Positions 1 to 6,305 of a stretch of 8,577 nucleotides of DNA are shown here, one piece after another (position 1 is the stretch's first letter; each line of letters opens with the position of its first letter). The notes under the pieces are model-generated. The model did not search any database and had not been told where the DNA came from. It was given only the letters and a program-made list of their open reading frames with translations. Position numbers and translations under genes: made by a program. Source of the stretch: Ilumatobacter sp. (lineage in GTDB: Bacteria; Actinomycetota; Acidimicrobiia; Acidimicrobiales; Ilumatobacteraceae); NCBI GenBank assembly GCA_029263275.1, contig JAJCXU010000417.1, forward strand, positions 1-8,577, read 5' to 3'.

Positions 1-900
1 GATGACGATCGACAGCGCCGAGACGTCGAAGTAACTGCGATGGTTGGCGCACAGGATGACCGGCCCATCAGCGGGGATGTTCTCGACACCACTGATTTCG
101 AACCGTGCGTAGGGATAGGCGGCGGGCCGAGCGAGCTGCAGGGCCAACCGCTGCACCTCCATGCCAACGACGGGGATCTTGACAACCCCGGGCGACACAT
201 CGAGGTTCATGGTCGGCCAGCGCCGTGCAGCGGCCATCAGCACCATGCGCGGGTCGGGGTTGACCACGATCGGGTGGCCGACCGCGTCGAGCATCGGCGT
301 GTCGTACACGCTGTCGGAGTACGCGTAGCTGCTGGCGAGGTCGACGCCATGCTCGTGGGCCCAGGCCGTGATTGCTTCGAGCTTGCCCGCCGACCAGACG
401 AACGGGCCCGCCAGCGTGCCGTCGTAGGTTCCGTCGTCGCTCACGTTGTACCGGGTGGCCACCACGTCGTCGAGTCCGAGCCGATCAGCGAACGGCTTGA
501 CGAGATCGTAGGGAGTCGTCGTGGCGAGCACGATCGGCCGACCAGCCTCACGGTGCATCGCGAACGCCGAGTCGGCAAAGGGTTGCACCATCGCGACCAG
601 CCGATCGGCGACCTGATCGGCCGCCGCGCTCACCGCTGCCTGCGAACGGCCCTTGGCCAGTGTGACCGCCTGACGGGCCAGCGCCATCGACGGCAGCGTC
701 TCACCAATCGTGTTGAAGAGTCCGAACAGCAGCTTCTCGCCGGGAAACGGCTTCGACGAGAGCCCTGCCAGCCGCATCGCGTCGGCAAAGACTTCGCCTG
801 ACGCTCCTGCGAGCAAGGTGCGATCGAGGTCGAAGAACGCGGCACCATTCGCCGCGCTGACCTCTGGATCTGCTGCGGTCCTTTTCGAGGTTGCTGCCAC
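1..900 (-). CDS. Bifunctional HAD-IB phosphatase / PlsC-type 1-acylglycerol-3-phosphate acyltransferase, 3' end missing
   Basis: The 300 residues in the window form a HAD subfamily IB phosphatase domain (about residues 20-215) followed by the start of a PlsC acyltransferase. HAD motif I is FFDLDRTLL (nucleophile D24, acid D26), motif II is LATTTPYD (T127/T128), motif III is probably K173, and motif IV is YSDSVYDTPML (D196, D200). The acyltransferase signature NHRSYFD (H287, D292) sits 8 residues before the edge, so most of that domain lies outside. Actinobacterial homologues are annotated as bifunctional phosphoserine-phosphatase-like/lysophosphatidic acid acyltransferases, which place the second acyl chain in membrane phospholipid synthesis; the substrate of the HAD part is uncertain. 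The GTG at 900-898 is the only plausible start: an in-frame TAG lies 9 nt upstream and no later start precedes motif I. There is no Shine-Dalgarno, but a TAGAGT box ends 6 nt before the GTG, which suggests a leaderless mRNA. It is divergent from the LysR gene. Confidence 0.93.
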   Translation of the reverse strand, partial: MAATSKRTAADPEVSAANGAAFFDLDRTLLAGASGEVFADAMRLAGLSSKPFPGEKLLFGLFNTIGETLPSMALARQAVTLAKGRSQAAVSAAADQVADRLVAMVQPFADSAFAMHREAGRPIVLATTTPYDLVKPFADRLGLDDVVATRYNVSDDGTYDGTLAGPFVWSAGKLEAITAWAHEHGVDLASSYAYSDSVYDTPMLDAVGHPIVVNPDPRMVLMAAARRWPTMNLDVSPGVVKIPVVGMEVQRLALQLARPAAYPYARFEISGVENIPADGPVILCANHRSYFDVSALSIVI

Positions 901-906
901 GCGGTC

Positions 907-912
907 ACTCTA
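907..912 (-). promoter_or_regulatory. Candidate -10 box for leaderless HAD/PlsC mRNA
   Basis: On the minus strand TAGAGT fits the actinobacterial TAnnnT -10 pattern and is followed by 6 nt (GACCGC) and then the GTG start. This is the spacing expected if transcription begins at the start codon. The TAG of the box is also the in-frame stop that bounds the gene. No good -35 is visible. Confidence 0.45.
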
Positions 913-935
913 GGCTGGCATGCAGAACGTGACCC

Positions 936-970
936 GAAAACGGGAAAGACCCGGATGGGGATCCGGGTCT
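936..970 (-). terminator. Intrinsic terminator of the 6C-like RNA
   Basis: This is a perfect 10-bp stem, AGACCCGGAT / ATCCGGGTCT, with a 4-nt loop (957-960). On the minus strand it is followed by TTTCCCGTTTT. The T-run is interrupted but present only on this side; the plus strand has none. Its position, directly after the two C-loop hairpins and before the HAD/PlsC -10 box, suits termination of the small RNA. Confidence 0.6.
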
Positions 971-1061
971 CTCAACCTGGGAATGTCCGCTGTTGGGGGA
1001 ACAGTTGTGGACTTCCCGACGAGTGGAACATTGGGGGGTGTTCTCACGTCGACTTGGTACT
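936..1061 (-). ncRNA. Probable 6C small RNA (C-rich-loop stem-loops plus terminator)
   Basis: Read 5'->3' on the minus strand there are three consecutive stem-loops. The first (1047-1023) pairs GTG/GAACA with TGTTC/CAC, with one bulge, and has the loop CCCCCCAA. The second (1017-979) is about 14 bp in three helices (GGGAA/TTCCC, GTCC/GGAC, CTGTT/AACAG), with the loop CCCCC. The third (970-947) has perfect 10-bp arms, the loop CCCC, and is followed by TTTCCCGTTTT, as in an intrinsic terminator. Two hairpins with runs of about six C in their loops define the actinobacterial 6C RNA family (Rfam; B11 in Mycobacterium tuberculosis), a trans-acting regulator that uses its C-rich loops to pair with mRNAs. 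The 5' end near 1061 is inferred from the promoter at 1068-1097. The second loop has five C, one short of the classical six. From memory, B11 of M. tuberculosis also lies beside a HAD-IB gene, though in the opposite orientation. Confidence 0.7.
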
Positions 1062-1078
1062 TGTGAAAGTATGCACTT
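1059..1078. promoter_or_regulatory. Candidate operator: ACTT-N4-AAGT-N4-ACTT
   Basis: Two overlapping dyads share the central AAGT (1067-1070): ACTT at 1059-1062 and ACTT at 1075-1078, each 4 nt away. A further ACTTG is at 1052-1056. The array overlaps the -10 of the small RNA and the -35 region of the LysR gene. LysR-type regulators commonly bind dyads in their own divergent promoter region, so this is a reasonable autoregulation site, though it is not proven. Confidence 0.3.
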
Positions 1079-1087
1079 GCGTAAAAT
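1061..1087 (+). promoter_or_regulatory. Candidate LysR-gene promoter overlapping the small-RNA promoter
   Basis: The -10-like TAAAAT lies at 1082-1087 and a -35-like TTGTGA at 1061-1066, with a short 15-nt spacer. It overlaps the opposing small-RNA promoter. A second possibility is TATCGT at 1119-1124, which fits TAnnnT and lies 8 nt before the ATG, giving a leaderless transcript. No Shine-Dalgarno is visible before the ATG. Confidence 0.3.
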
Positions 1088-1097
1088 GATCTGACAA
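1068..1097 (-). promoter_or_regulatory. Candidate promoter of the 6C-like RNA
   Basis: On the minus strand a -35 TTGTCA (1097-1092, five of six to TTGACA) is separated by 18 nt from a -10 CATACT (1073-1068, four of six to TATAAT). This puts the start near 1060-1061, about 14 nt before the first C-loop hairpin. Confidence 0.5.
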
Positions 1098-1132
1098 GCA
1101 GATAACAGAGATACCTGATATCGTTTTTTGTG

Positions 1133-2071
1133 ATGGATGTCCGCCAGTTGTCTACCTTGGTCGCGGTCGCCGATCACGGCACCTTCTCCGCAGCCGCACG
1201 AGCCCTCTTCACCGTGCAGTCCAACGTTTCGGCACACATCGCTCGTCTGGAGAAGGAACTCGGCGTGGTGTTGGTCGATCGCCAGCACGGCGAACTCACC
1301 GACGAAGGCGCTCGCGTCGTCGAACGTGCACGGCGAGTGCTCAACGAAGTTGATGACATCGTGGCAGACGTCTCCAACCGCGATGCTGAGATCTCTGGCC
1401 AAACTCGCCTTGGCGTGATTGGCACCACGGCCCGCTGGCTCATGCCGCAGATGCTCGGCCGGCTCGGTTCCGAGCACCCCGGGGTCCGCACGATCATTCA
1501 GGAAGGCGCCACCTCGACGCTCGTCCCCAACGTCCTGTCTGGCCACCTCAACGCCGCACTGGTGCACCTCCCGGTCGACGACCCCGAACTGGTCATCGAG
1601 CCGTTGTTCGCCGAAGATCTCTTCCTGCTCGCCGACTCCAGCCATCCGCTTGCGGTCCACGAAACGATTCCGTTGCGTGACCTCGATCAGGTCCCGCTGC
1701 TGCTCCCCCCGATGGGGTCGGCACTGCGCAAGGTGCTCGAACGAGCGGCTGGGTCGGCCGACATCACCCTTCGCGCCCAAGCGGAAATCGACGGCGTGCG
1801 CCTCCTCGCATCGCTCGCCTTCGATGGATACGGCGCCGCCGTCGTCCCCGCCACCGCCGTGCCCAACTGGCTCACCGGGTCGTTCCGCATGATCAGCGTG
1901 CCCGAACTTCCCCGACGCGTCGTCGCCTTCGTCCGACGCCGGCGGCCCAGCCCGAACGCGCCGACCCAGGCCACGCTCGAAGTACTGCAGGCGCTCATCG
2001 CTGAACGCGGCCACCTGCAAGCCGGCGTGCATCCCGGCGCAAGCGCCATCAGTCCGTTCAAGTCCGACTGA
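1133..2071 (+). CDS. LysR-type transcriptional regulator
   Basis: The 312-residue product has the usual length for the family. The N-terminal winged HTH (residues 1-60) reads MDVRQLSTLVAVADHGTFSA and continues AAARALFTVQSNVSAHIARL, the canonical LysR DNA-binding region. A linker helix (about 60-88) precedes the periplasmic-binding-protein-like effector domain (about 90-295), recognisable in TRLGVIGTTARWLMPQML and FDGYGAAVVPATAV. The ATG at 1133 is preferred because the family starts with Met-Asp-x-Arg-Gln-Leu; a GTG lies directly before it at 1130. The effector ligand cannot be read from sequence. It lies divergent from the HAD/PlsC gene and the small RNA, and 233 nt upstream of the carboxyltransferase on the same strand. 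By analogy it may control its own promoter and one or both neighbours. Confidence 0.93.
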   Translation: MDVRQLSTLVAVADHGTFSAAARALFTVQSNVSAHIARLEKELGVVLVDRQHGELTDEGARVVERARRVLNEVDDIVADVSNRDAEISGQTRLGVIGTTARWLMPQMLGRLGSEHPGVRTIIQEGATSTLVPNVLSGHLNAALVHLPVDDPELVIEPLFAEDLFLLADSSHPLAVHETIPLRDLDQVPLLLPPMGSALRKVLERAAGSADITLRAQAEIDGVRLLASLAFDGYGAAVVPATAVPNWLTGSFRMISVPELPRRVVAFVRRRRPSPNAPTQATLEVLQALIAERGHLQAGVHPGASAISPFKSD

Positions 2072-2121
2072 CACCGCGCGACTGACGCCCCGCCAGGCCA
2101 TCACGCACCTCTCCATCTCCT

Positions 2122-2143
2122 GGGCGCACCTCACCATGCGCCC
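2122..2143 (+). terminator. Hairpin after the LysR gene, possible terminator
   Basis: A perfect 7-bp stem, GGGCGCA / TGCGCCC, encloses the 8-nt loop CCTCACCA and lies 50 nt after the LysR stop. The octamer CCATCTCC occurs on both sides (2113-2120 and 2143-2150). There is no T-run, so termination is only a possibility. Confidence 0.3.
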
Positions 2144-2290
2144 CATCTCCCACTGCACACGGCCAGCCCACCCCGACATTCGTGCCGAAGGCGCCCGCTG
2201 AAGGCACTCTGACAACGAATTTCGGAGACTGGGGCGGGGTTGCCAGGGACGACTGAGGATCGGTAGGCGGGGTGCGGCGGCTCAGACCTG

Positions 2291-2296
2291 TACTCT
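2291..2296 (+). promoter_or_regulatory. Candidate -10 box for leaderless carboxyltransferase mRNA
   Basis: TACTCT fits TAnnnT and lies 8 nt before the ATG at 2305, at leaderless spacing. No Shine-Dalgarno precedes that ATG. The -35 region is not convincing. Confidence 0.35.
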
Positions 2297-2304
2297 CGCA
2301 AGCG

Positions 2305-3669
2305 ATGACGACGGCACCACTGCAGGACTCGACGTTCGCACTGTCACGGCTCCTTCCATCCAGCGCGCACGCTGACGTCCGAGAATTCGGCGACCGCACC
2401 GTGGTGTGGGTCGAATTCGAAGACTCCGACGAGTTGATTCGCCTGACCTCGGGGACCTCGTCGCTGCTGGCGGTATCGATCCAGACGGCACTCGATCAAC
2501 GCATCCCGCTGGTGATCCTGATGTCGTGCGCCGGCGCCGACATCGTCGAGGGCATCCCCGCATTGCACGGCTGGGGCCTCGTCGCCGCAGCGCTCACGCG
2601 CTGCTCCGGTGTGATCCCAACGGCGATCATCGTCGACGGACCAGCGGTGTCTGGCCCCGCACTCTTGCTCGGAATCGCCGACATCGCGGTGATGACCGCC
2701 GACAGCTATGCCTTCGTGCAGGGGCCCACCATGGTCGAGCAGTTCACCGGCGTCGGCATCGACATCGAAGAACTCGGCGGCGCGGCCAACCACGCCCGGT
2801 ACACCGGCGTGCCATCGGCAGTTGTCGCTGATCGCGCCGCGGCCATCGAGACCGTCGAAACGATCCTCTCGTATCTGCCGAGCCATGTCGACGAGGAGCC
2901 ACCTCGTTGGCCGAACGATGACCCGCCAGATCGGCTCTGCCCAGAAGCTGGCGCTCAGATTCCGGAATCATCGACGGGCAGCTACGACGTTCGCAAAGTC
3001 GCCGCCGCCATCGCCGACGAAGACTCGCTGTTCGAACTCCGTGATCGGTGGGCGGCAAACGTCGTCACCGCCTTCGCGACCATCGACGGCCGACCAGTCG
3101 GCATCGTGGCCAATCAGCCCATCTCTCTCGCTGGCACGCTCGACATCCCCGCATCACAGAAGTCGGCCCGTTTCGTGGCGTTCTGCGACGCGTTCAACCT
3201 GCCGATCATCACGCTCGTCGACACTCCCGGTTTCTACCCGGGCAAGGACCTCGAGTGGCGAGGAATGATCCGCCACGGTGCCCAGCTCGTGTACGCGTAT
3301 GCCCGAGCCACGGTGCCCCGCATCTGCGTCATCTTGCGCAAGAGCTACGGCGGGGCGTACATCGTGATGGACTCCAAGACGATGGGCAACGACCTCTGCC
3401 TGGCATGGCCATGGGCCGAGATCGCCGTGATGGGCGCCGGACAGGCCGCAGCAATCCTTGCTCGTCGCGCAACACCTGAGGAAAAGGCCGAGTTCGAGCG
3501 CGACTACGCCGACCGCCTGCTCAACCCGTACGTCGCCGCCGAGCGTGGTTACATCGACGCAGTGATCGAACCTGCCGAGACACGCGCCGAGATCTCAGCG
3601 GCCCTCGCAGTGCTGGAAGACAAGCGCGAACTGCTGGCCGAACGCAAGCACGGCAACTCGCCGTTCTGA
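2305..3669 (+). CDS. Acyl-CoA carboxylase carboxyltransferase (beta) subunit, short form
   Basis: The 454-residue product has the two crotonase-like halves of biotin-dependent carboxyltransferases, which move CO2 from carboxybiotin to an acyl-CoA such as acetyl- or propionyl-CoA. The N half (about 30-190) shows SCAGADIVEGI (74-84, where the family has SGGARIQEG), DGPAVSGPAL and GPTMVEQFTG ending in EELGGA. The C half (about 230-445) shows VDTPGFYPGKDLEWRGMIRH (305-324), LRKSYGGAYIVMDSK (344-358) and AWPWAEIAVMGA (367-378), and the family's terminal KHGNSPF. Typical PCC-beta/AccD proteins have about 510-550 residues; this one lacks roughly 60-80 at the N terminus. ATG 2305 is chosen over GTG 2272, which would add 11 residues, because of the TACTCT box and better N-terminal composition. 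No biotin carboxylase or biotin-carrier gene is in the window, so its partner must be encoded elsewhere. The acyl-CoA preference is unknown. Confidence 0.9.
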   Translation: MTTAPLQDSTFALSRLLPSSAHADVREFGDRTVVWVEFEDSDELIRLTSGTSSLLAVSIQTALDQRIPLVILMSCAGADIVEGIPALHGWGLVAAALTRCSGVIPTAIIVDGPAVSGPALLLGIADIAVMTADSYAFVQGPTMVEQFTGVGIDIEELGGAANHARYTGVPSAVVADRAAAIETVETILSYLPSHVDEEPPRWPNDDPPDRLCPEAGAQIPESSTGSYDVRKVAAAIADEDSLFELRDRWAANVVTAFATIDGRPVGIVANQPISLAGTLDIPASQKSARFVAFCDAFNLPIITLVDTPGFYPGKDLEWRGMIRHGAQLVYAYARATVPRICVILRKSYGGAYIVMDSKTMGNDLCLAWPWAEIAVMGAGQAAAILARRATPEEKAEFERDYADRLLNPYVAAERGYIDAVIEPAETRAEISAALAVLEDKRELLAERKHGNSPF

Positions 3670-3677
3670 CAATCCGC

Positions 3678-3715
3678 TCTCGCCAGCGGTGAGAACGCCC
3701 CACGCCTGTTGTGGG
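3678..3715. terminator. Two small hairpins between convergent genes, possible bidirectional terminator
   Basis: The first stem pairs TCTCGCC (3678-3684) with GGTGAGA (3688-3694), including one G-T wobble and a 3-nt loop. The second pairs CCCAC (3699-3703) with GTGGG (3711-3715). They lie between the carboxyltransferase stop (3669) and the end of the minus-strand lipoprotein gene (3743). Neither has a T-run. Confidence 0.35.
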
Positions 3716-3742
3716 AACGGTTCACCAGTGGCGTCCTCGACG

Positions 3743-4819
3743 TCAGAGGCCACACCCCGTGGCGGCGACCGGCACGAGTGATCCGCCGGTGAAGCTGTAC
3801 AGCTCGACGACTGCGCTCTCCCAGAACGAGCTCCGCAGCACGACTTCCATCACTGCGTCACCGTTGAGATCTGCAACCGCGAGCACCGCGGCGCTCCCCT
3901 GCGTGGGAAAGTCGGTCGACGGACCGGGGTAGTACTCGAACACGACTTCGTCGACGACGTCACCGGCAGCAGTCGGATACCGAACGAAGACGATCGACAG
4001 ATCGCCCGGTTCACCGAAGCCCTCGCTGATCTTCTCGAAGGTGACCAGCACCTCCTCGACGCCATCGCCGTCGAGGTCGGCACGGAGGGCCTGCACCACG
4101 TCGCCTCCCGACCCGTCGACACCGGCGGCCGCGGCGAACGACTCGCCAATCGCCTGATACTCGACAACATCGAGACCGACCTGAGCGACGGGGCGCGGTT
4201 GGACGTTCCAGTCAGTCGCAACCGCGACGGCGTCGTAGCCGTGGCTGGCGGGGAGCTCGCCGACCGTGACCGGGAGATCGATCTTCGGCCCCAGACGGTC
4301 GTCGAAGCAGACGAAGTCCTGTGCGCCGTACGCCAAGCCGGTCAGCGGTGCGTCGAGACCGAGGCTGGCGACCGAGACCGCCGCGAAGTCTGAGGCCACC
4401 GGCGCCAACTCGTTGCCATCGGCATCGAAGTCGGCTTGTTGCCATGCCGAGCCATCCCAGGTGGCAAGTGCTGGCCACGCTCCTCCGGAGCCGCTTCCTG
4501 CGTACACCACCGTGGTCGCGGCGGTCGGCGCTGCGATCACCGGATTAGGCGGATCCGTCACCGGAACGGGTGGATCGGTGGCGGGCGGATCGGTGGCGGG
4601 CGGGTCCGTGGCCGGCGGCTCAGTGCTCGTTGGGTTGATGGCGGGGGCTTCCGTGGCCGGTACCGCTGGTTCGCTTGACACTGGCACCTCGGTGCTCGCC
4701 GGAGCGACGGTGGGATCCGCGCCGGGCAGCGCCGTCGAGGAGTCGGTCGAGCCGGAGCAGGCGACGAGCGCCATCAAGCAGGCACTAGCGAGAACAGGGA
4801 CTCCACGACGAACGATCAT
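3743..4819 (-). CDS. Secreted lipoprotein with Pro/Thr-rich linker and FG-GAP-like DxDGDG motifs
   Basis: The 358-residue protein begins with a lipoprotein signal: MIVRR, a hydrophobic stretch, and the lipobox LVAC with the lipidated Cys at residue 21. A low-complexity Ser/Thr/Pro linker (about 22-100) includes tandem PPATD repeats near 68-83, a likely wall-spanning tether. The globular part (about 100-358) contains DLDGDGVEEVLVT (248-260) and DLNGDAVMEVVLRS (317-330), which resemble the calcium-binding loops of FG-GAP/VCBS propeller repeats. Cys171 and Cys356 could form a disulfide outside the membrane. The ATG is followed by two Arg as expected for the signal n-region; its Shine-Dalgarno is weak (GAAAG). 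It is convergent with the carboxyltransferase and divergent from gltA. I do not recognise a specific function: it could be an adhesin-like or sensory surface protein, and no catalytic motif is visible. Confidence 0.85.
   Translation of the reverse strand: MIVRRGVPVLASACLMALVACSGSTDSSTALPGADPTVAPASTEVPVSSEPAVPATEAPAINPTSTEPPATDPPATDPPATDPPVPVTDPPNPVIAAPTAATTVVYAGSGSGGAWPALATWDGSAWQQADFDADGNELAPVASDFAAVSVASLGLDAPLTGLAYGAQDFVCFDDRLGPKIDLPVTVGELPASHGYDAVAVATDWNVQPRPVAQVGLDVVEYQAIGESFAAAAGVDGSGGDVVQALRADLDGDGVEEVLVTFEKISEGFGEPGDLSIVFVRYPTAAGDVVDEVVFEYYPGPSTDFPTQGSAAVLAVADLNGDAVMEVVLRSSFWESAVVELYSFTGGSLVPVAATGCGL
4572..4616 (-). repeat. Three 15-bp tandem repeats in the lipoprotein linker
   Basis: The unit GGATCGGTGGCGGGC (plus strand) occurs identically at 4572-4586 and 4587-4601 and with three changes at 4602-4616. 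It encodes the PPATD pentapeptide array on the minus strand. In-frame copy-number change by slippage would lengthen or shorten the linker without breaking the gene. Confidence 0.85.
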
Positions 4820-4887
4820 GCGGTCACTTTCGCACGCTCAGGCGCCGCGATGCAGCCATTTTGCAGTCACCTGGCGCCGTACACGCC

Positions 4888-4904
4888 GTCTCAGCTGCTG
4901 AGAC
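4888..4904. promoter_or_regulatory. 17-bp perfect dyad, candidate operator between lipoprotein gene and gltA
   Basis: GTCTCAGC and GCTGAGAC flank a single T. The near-zero loop makes it a better protein-binding site than an RNA hairpin. It lies 69 nt upstream of the lipoprotein start and about 35 nt upstream of the candidate gltA -35. The binding regulator is unknown. Confidence 0.35.
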
Positions 4905-4938
4905 CTCGATGCAGAAACGCGCAAGGTTCTGACACCGG

Positions 4939-4969
4939 TTGGAGCACTCGCCCAGACCGCGAGTATCTT
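4939..4969 (+). promoter_or_regulatory. Candidate gltA promoter
   Basis: The -35-like TTGGAG (4939-4944) and -10-like TATCTT (4964-4969) are 19 nt apart, which is slightly long. This would give a leader of about 60 nt before the GTG start. Confidence 0.3.
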
Positions 4970-5023
4970 GAGACGTTCGGACGGAGCGACCCTGTGTCCG
5001 AATCATCAACATCGTTCGAGCCC

Positions 5024-5030
5024 GGAGGAA
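5024..5030 (+). promoter_or_regulatory. Strong ribosome binding site that fixes the gltA start
   Basis: GGAGGAA lies 6 nt before the GTG at 5037. This supports the GTG start over the upstream in-frame codon at 4968, which would prepend 23 residues not typical of the family and lies inside the candidate promoter. Confidence 0.85.
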
Positions 5031-5036
5031 GCCACA

Positions 5037-6302
5037 GTGCCCGACACCATCACCATCACCGACGACCGAACTGGCAAGACCGTCACGGTCCCCATCGAAG
5101 GTGGTGTGTTCCCGTCATCGGCCCTGCGAGAGCTGGACCCGACGTTGTACTGCTACGACCCGGCGTATCTGTCGACGGCATCCAGCAAGTCGGCCATCAC
5201 GTACCTCGACGGAGCCAACGGCATCCTCCGCTATTCGGGCTACCCGATCGAGCAACTTGCCGAGAAGTCGACGTACCTCGAGGTCGCATACCTGCTCCTC
5301 AACGGTGAACTGCCCAACGAGGCGCAGCTCACCACGTGGCAGCACGACATCACACATCACACGTTCATCCACGAGAACATGCGCAAGAAGTTCGCTGAGG
5401 GCTTCCACTACGACGCTCACCCGATGGGCATGTTCGTGTCGGCCATCGCAGCGCTCGGCACCTTCTACACCGGCTCGAAAGACATCCAGGACCCTGAGCA
5501 GCGCGATATCCAGATCCGCCGCCTCATCGCCAAGAGCCCCACCATCGCTGCGATGTGTTACAAGTTCTCGGTCGGCCTGCCGTACAACCAGCCGAGCAAC
5601 GAACTCTCGTACCCGGCCAACTTCTTGAACATGATGTGGAAGATCGGCGACTACGAAGTCGACCCGATTCTCGAGCGTGCGATGGACGTGCTGTTCATCC
5701 TCCATGCCGACCACGAGCAGAACTGCGGCACCACCGCGATGCGCGTCATCGGTTCCAGCCATGCCGACCCGTACTCATCGGCCGCCGGCGCTGCTTCGGC
5801 GCTCTACGGTCCGCTGCACGGAGGCGCCAACGAGGCCGTCGTCCGGATGCTCACCGAAATCGGCTCGATCGAGAACGTTCCGGCCTTCCTCGAGTCGGTC
5901 AAGAAGGGCGAAGGCCGCCTGATGGGCTTCGGCCACCGGGTCTACAAGAACTTCGATCCCCGAGCCACGATCATCAAGGAGACCGCCTACAAGGTCTTCG
6001 AGGTCACTGGCAAGAACCCGTTGCTCGACATCGCATTGAAGCTCGAAGAGGCAGCGCTTGCCGATCCGTACTTCGTCGACCGCAAGCTCTACCCGAACGT
6101 CGACTTCTACTCGGGTCTGATCTATCAGGCGATGGGCTTCCCCACCTCGATGGTCACGGTCCTGTTCGCGATCCCCCGCATGGTCGGCTGGCTCGCTCAT
6201 TGGCAGGAGCTGCTCAACGATCCGGAGCAGAAGATCAGCCGCCCGCGTCAGTGGTACGCCGGCCCCGACGAGCGTCAGTACATCGACCTCGCCAACCGCT
6301 GA
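5037..6302 (+). CDS. gltA: Citrate synthase, type II (GltA)
   Basis: This enzyme condenses acetyl-CoA with oxaloacetate to citrate, the entry step of the TCA cycle, in the cytoplasm. The 421 residues match the length of the type II (hexameric, E. coli-like) enzyme, about 427. The conserved N-terminal segment ITYLDGANGILRYSGYPIEQ (54-73) is present. The catalytic residues are H261 in LYGPLHGGANEA, H300 in GFGHRVYKNFDPR and D356 in YPNVDFYSG, equivalent to H264, H305 and D362 of the E. coli enzyme. ILHADHEQNCGTTAMRV (221-237) is another family signature. The GTG start is set by the GGAGGAA ribosome binding site. Whether it has the NADH inhibition of some type II enzymes cannot be told. It appears monocistronic: its own promoter region precedes it and a palindrome follows the stop by 3 nt. 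Confidence 0.97.
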   Translation: MPDTITITDDRTGKTVTVPIEGGVFPSSALRELDPTLYCYDPAYLSTASSKSAITYLDGANGILRYSGYPIEQLAEKSTYLEVAYLLLNGELPNEAQLTTWQHDITHHTFIHENMRKKFAEGFHYDAHPMGMFVSAIAALGTFYTGSKDIQDPEQRDIQIRRLIAKSPTIAAMCYKFSVGLPYNQPSNELSYPANFLNMMWKIGDYEVDPILERAMDVLFILHADHEQNCGTTAMRVIGSSHADPYSSAAGAASALYGPLHGGANEAVVRMLTEIGSIENVPAFLESVKKGEGRLMGFGHRVYKNFDPRATIIKETAYKVFEVTGKNPLLDIALKLEEAALADPYFVDRKLYPNVDFYSGLIYQAMGFPTSMVTVLFAIPRMVGWLAHWQELLNDPEQKISRPRQWYAGPDERQYIDLANR

Positions 6303-6305
6303 ATC

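Noticed and set aside
40..801. Long plus-strand open frame (253 codons)
   Set aside because: It is antisense to the HAD/PlsC coding frame, whose motifs are unmistakable; the plus-strand product is a low-complexity Arg/His/Gly-rich shadow typical of high-GC DNA.
936..1061. Plus-strand reading of the three hairpins as a CsrA/RsmA-type sponge with G-rich loops
   Set aside because: CsrA is not typical of this lineage, the T-rich tail and good promoter are on the minus strand, and C-rich loops there match a known actinobacterial RNA class.
905..2215. Minus-strand open frame of 436 codons opposite the LysR gene
   Set aside because: It has no recognisable motifs and mirrors the LysR coding frame. 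Its length follows from GC-rich codon bias.
4572..4616. Tandem repeats as a CRISPR or regulatory iteron array
   Set aside because: The units are directly adjacent without spacers, are a multiple of three, and encode a regular PPATD linker in the lipoprotein.
4266..4901. Plus-strand frame encoding Gly/Ser/Val repeats (GGSVA)
   Set aside because: It is the complement of the lipoprotein's PPATD repeats and continues into the gltA promoter region; the minus-strand frame has a proper signal peptide and domain.
4968..5036. Upstream start giving citrate synthase 23 extra residues
   Set aside because: The added segment is atypical for GltA, overlaps the candidate -10, and the GGAGGAA site clearly serves the GTG at 5037.
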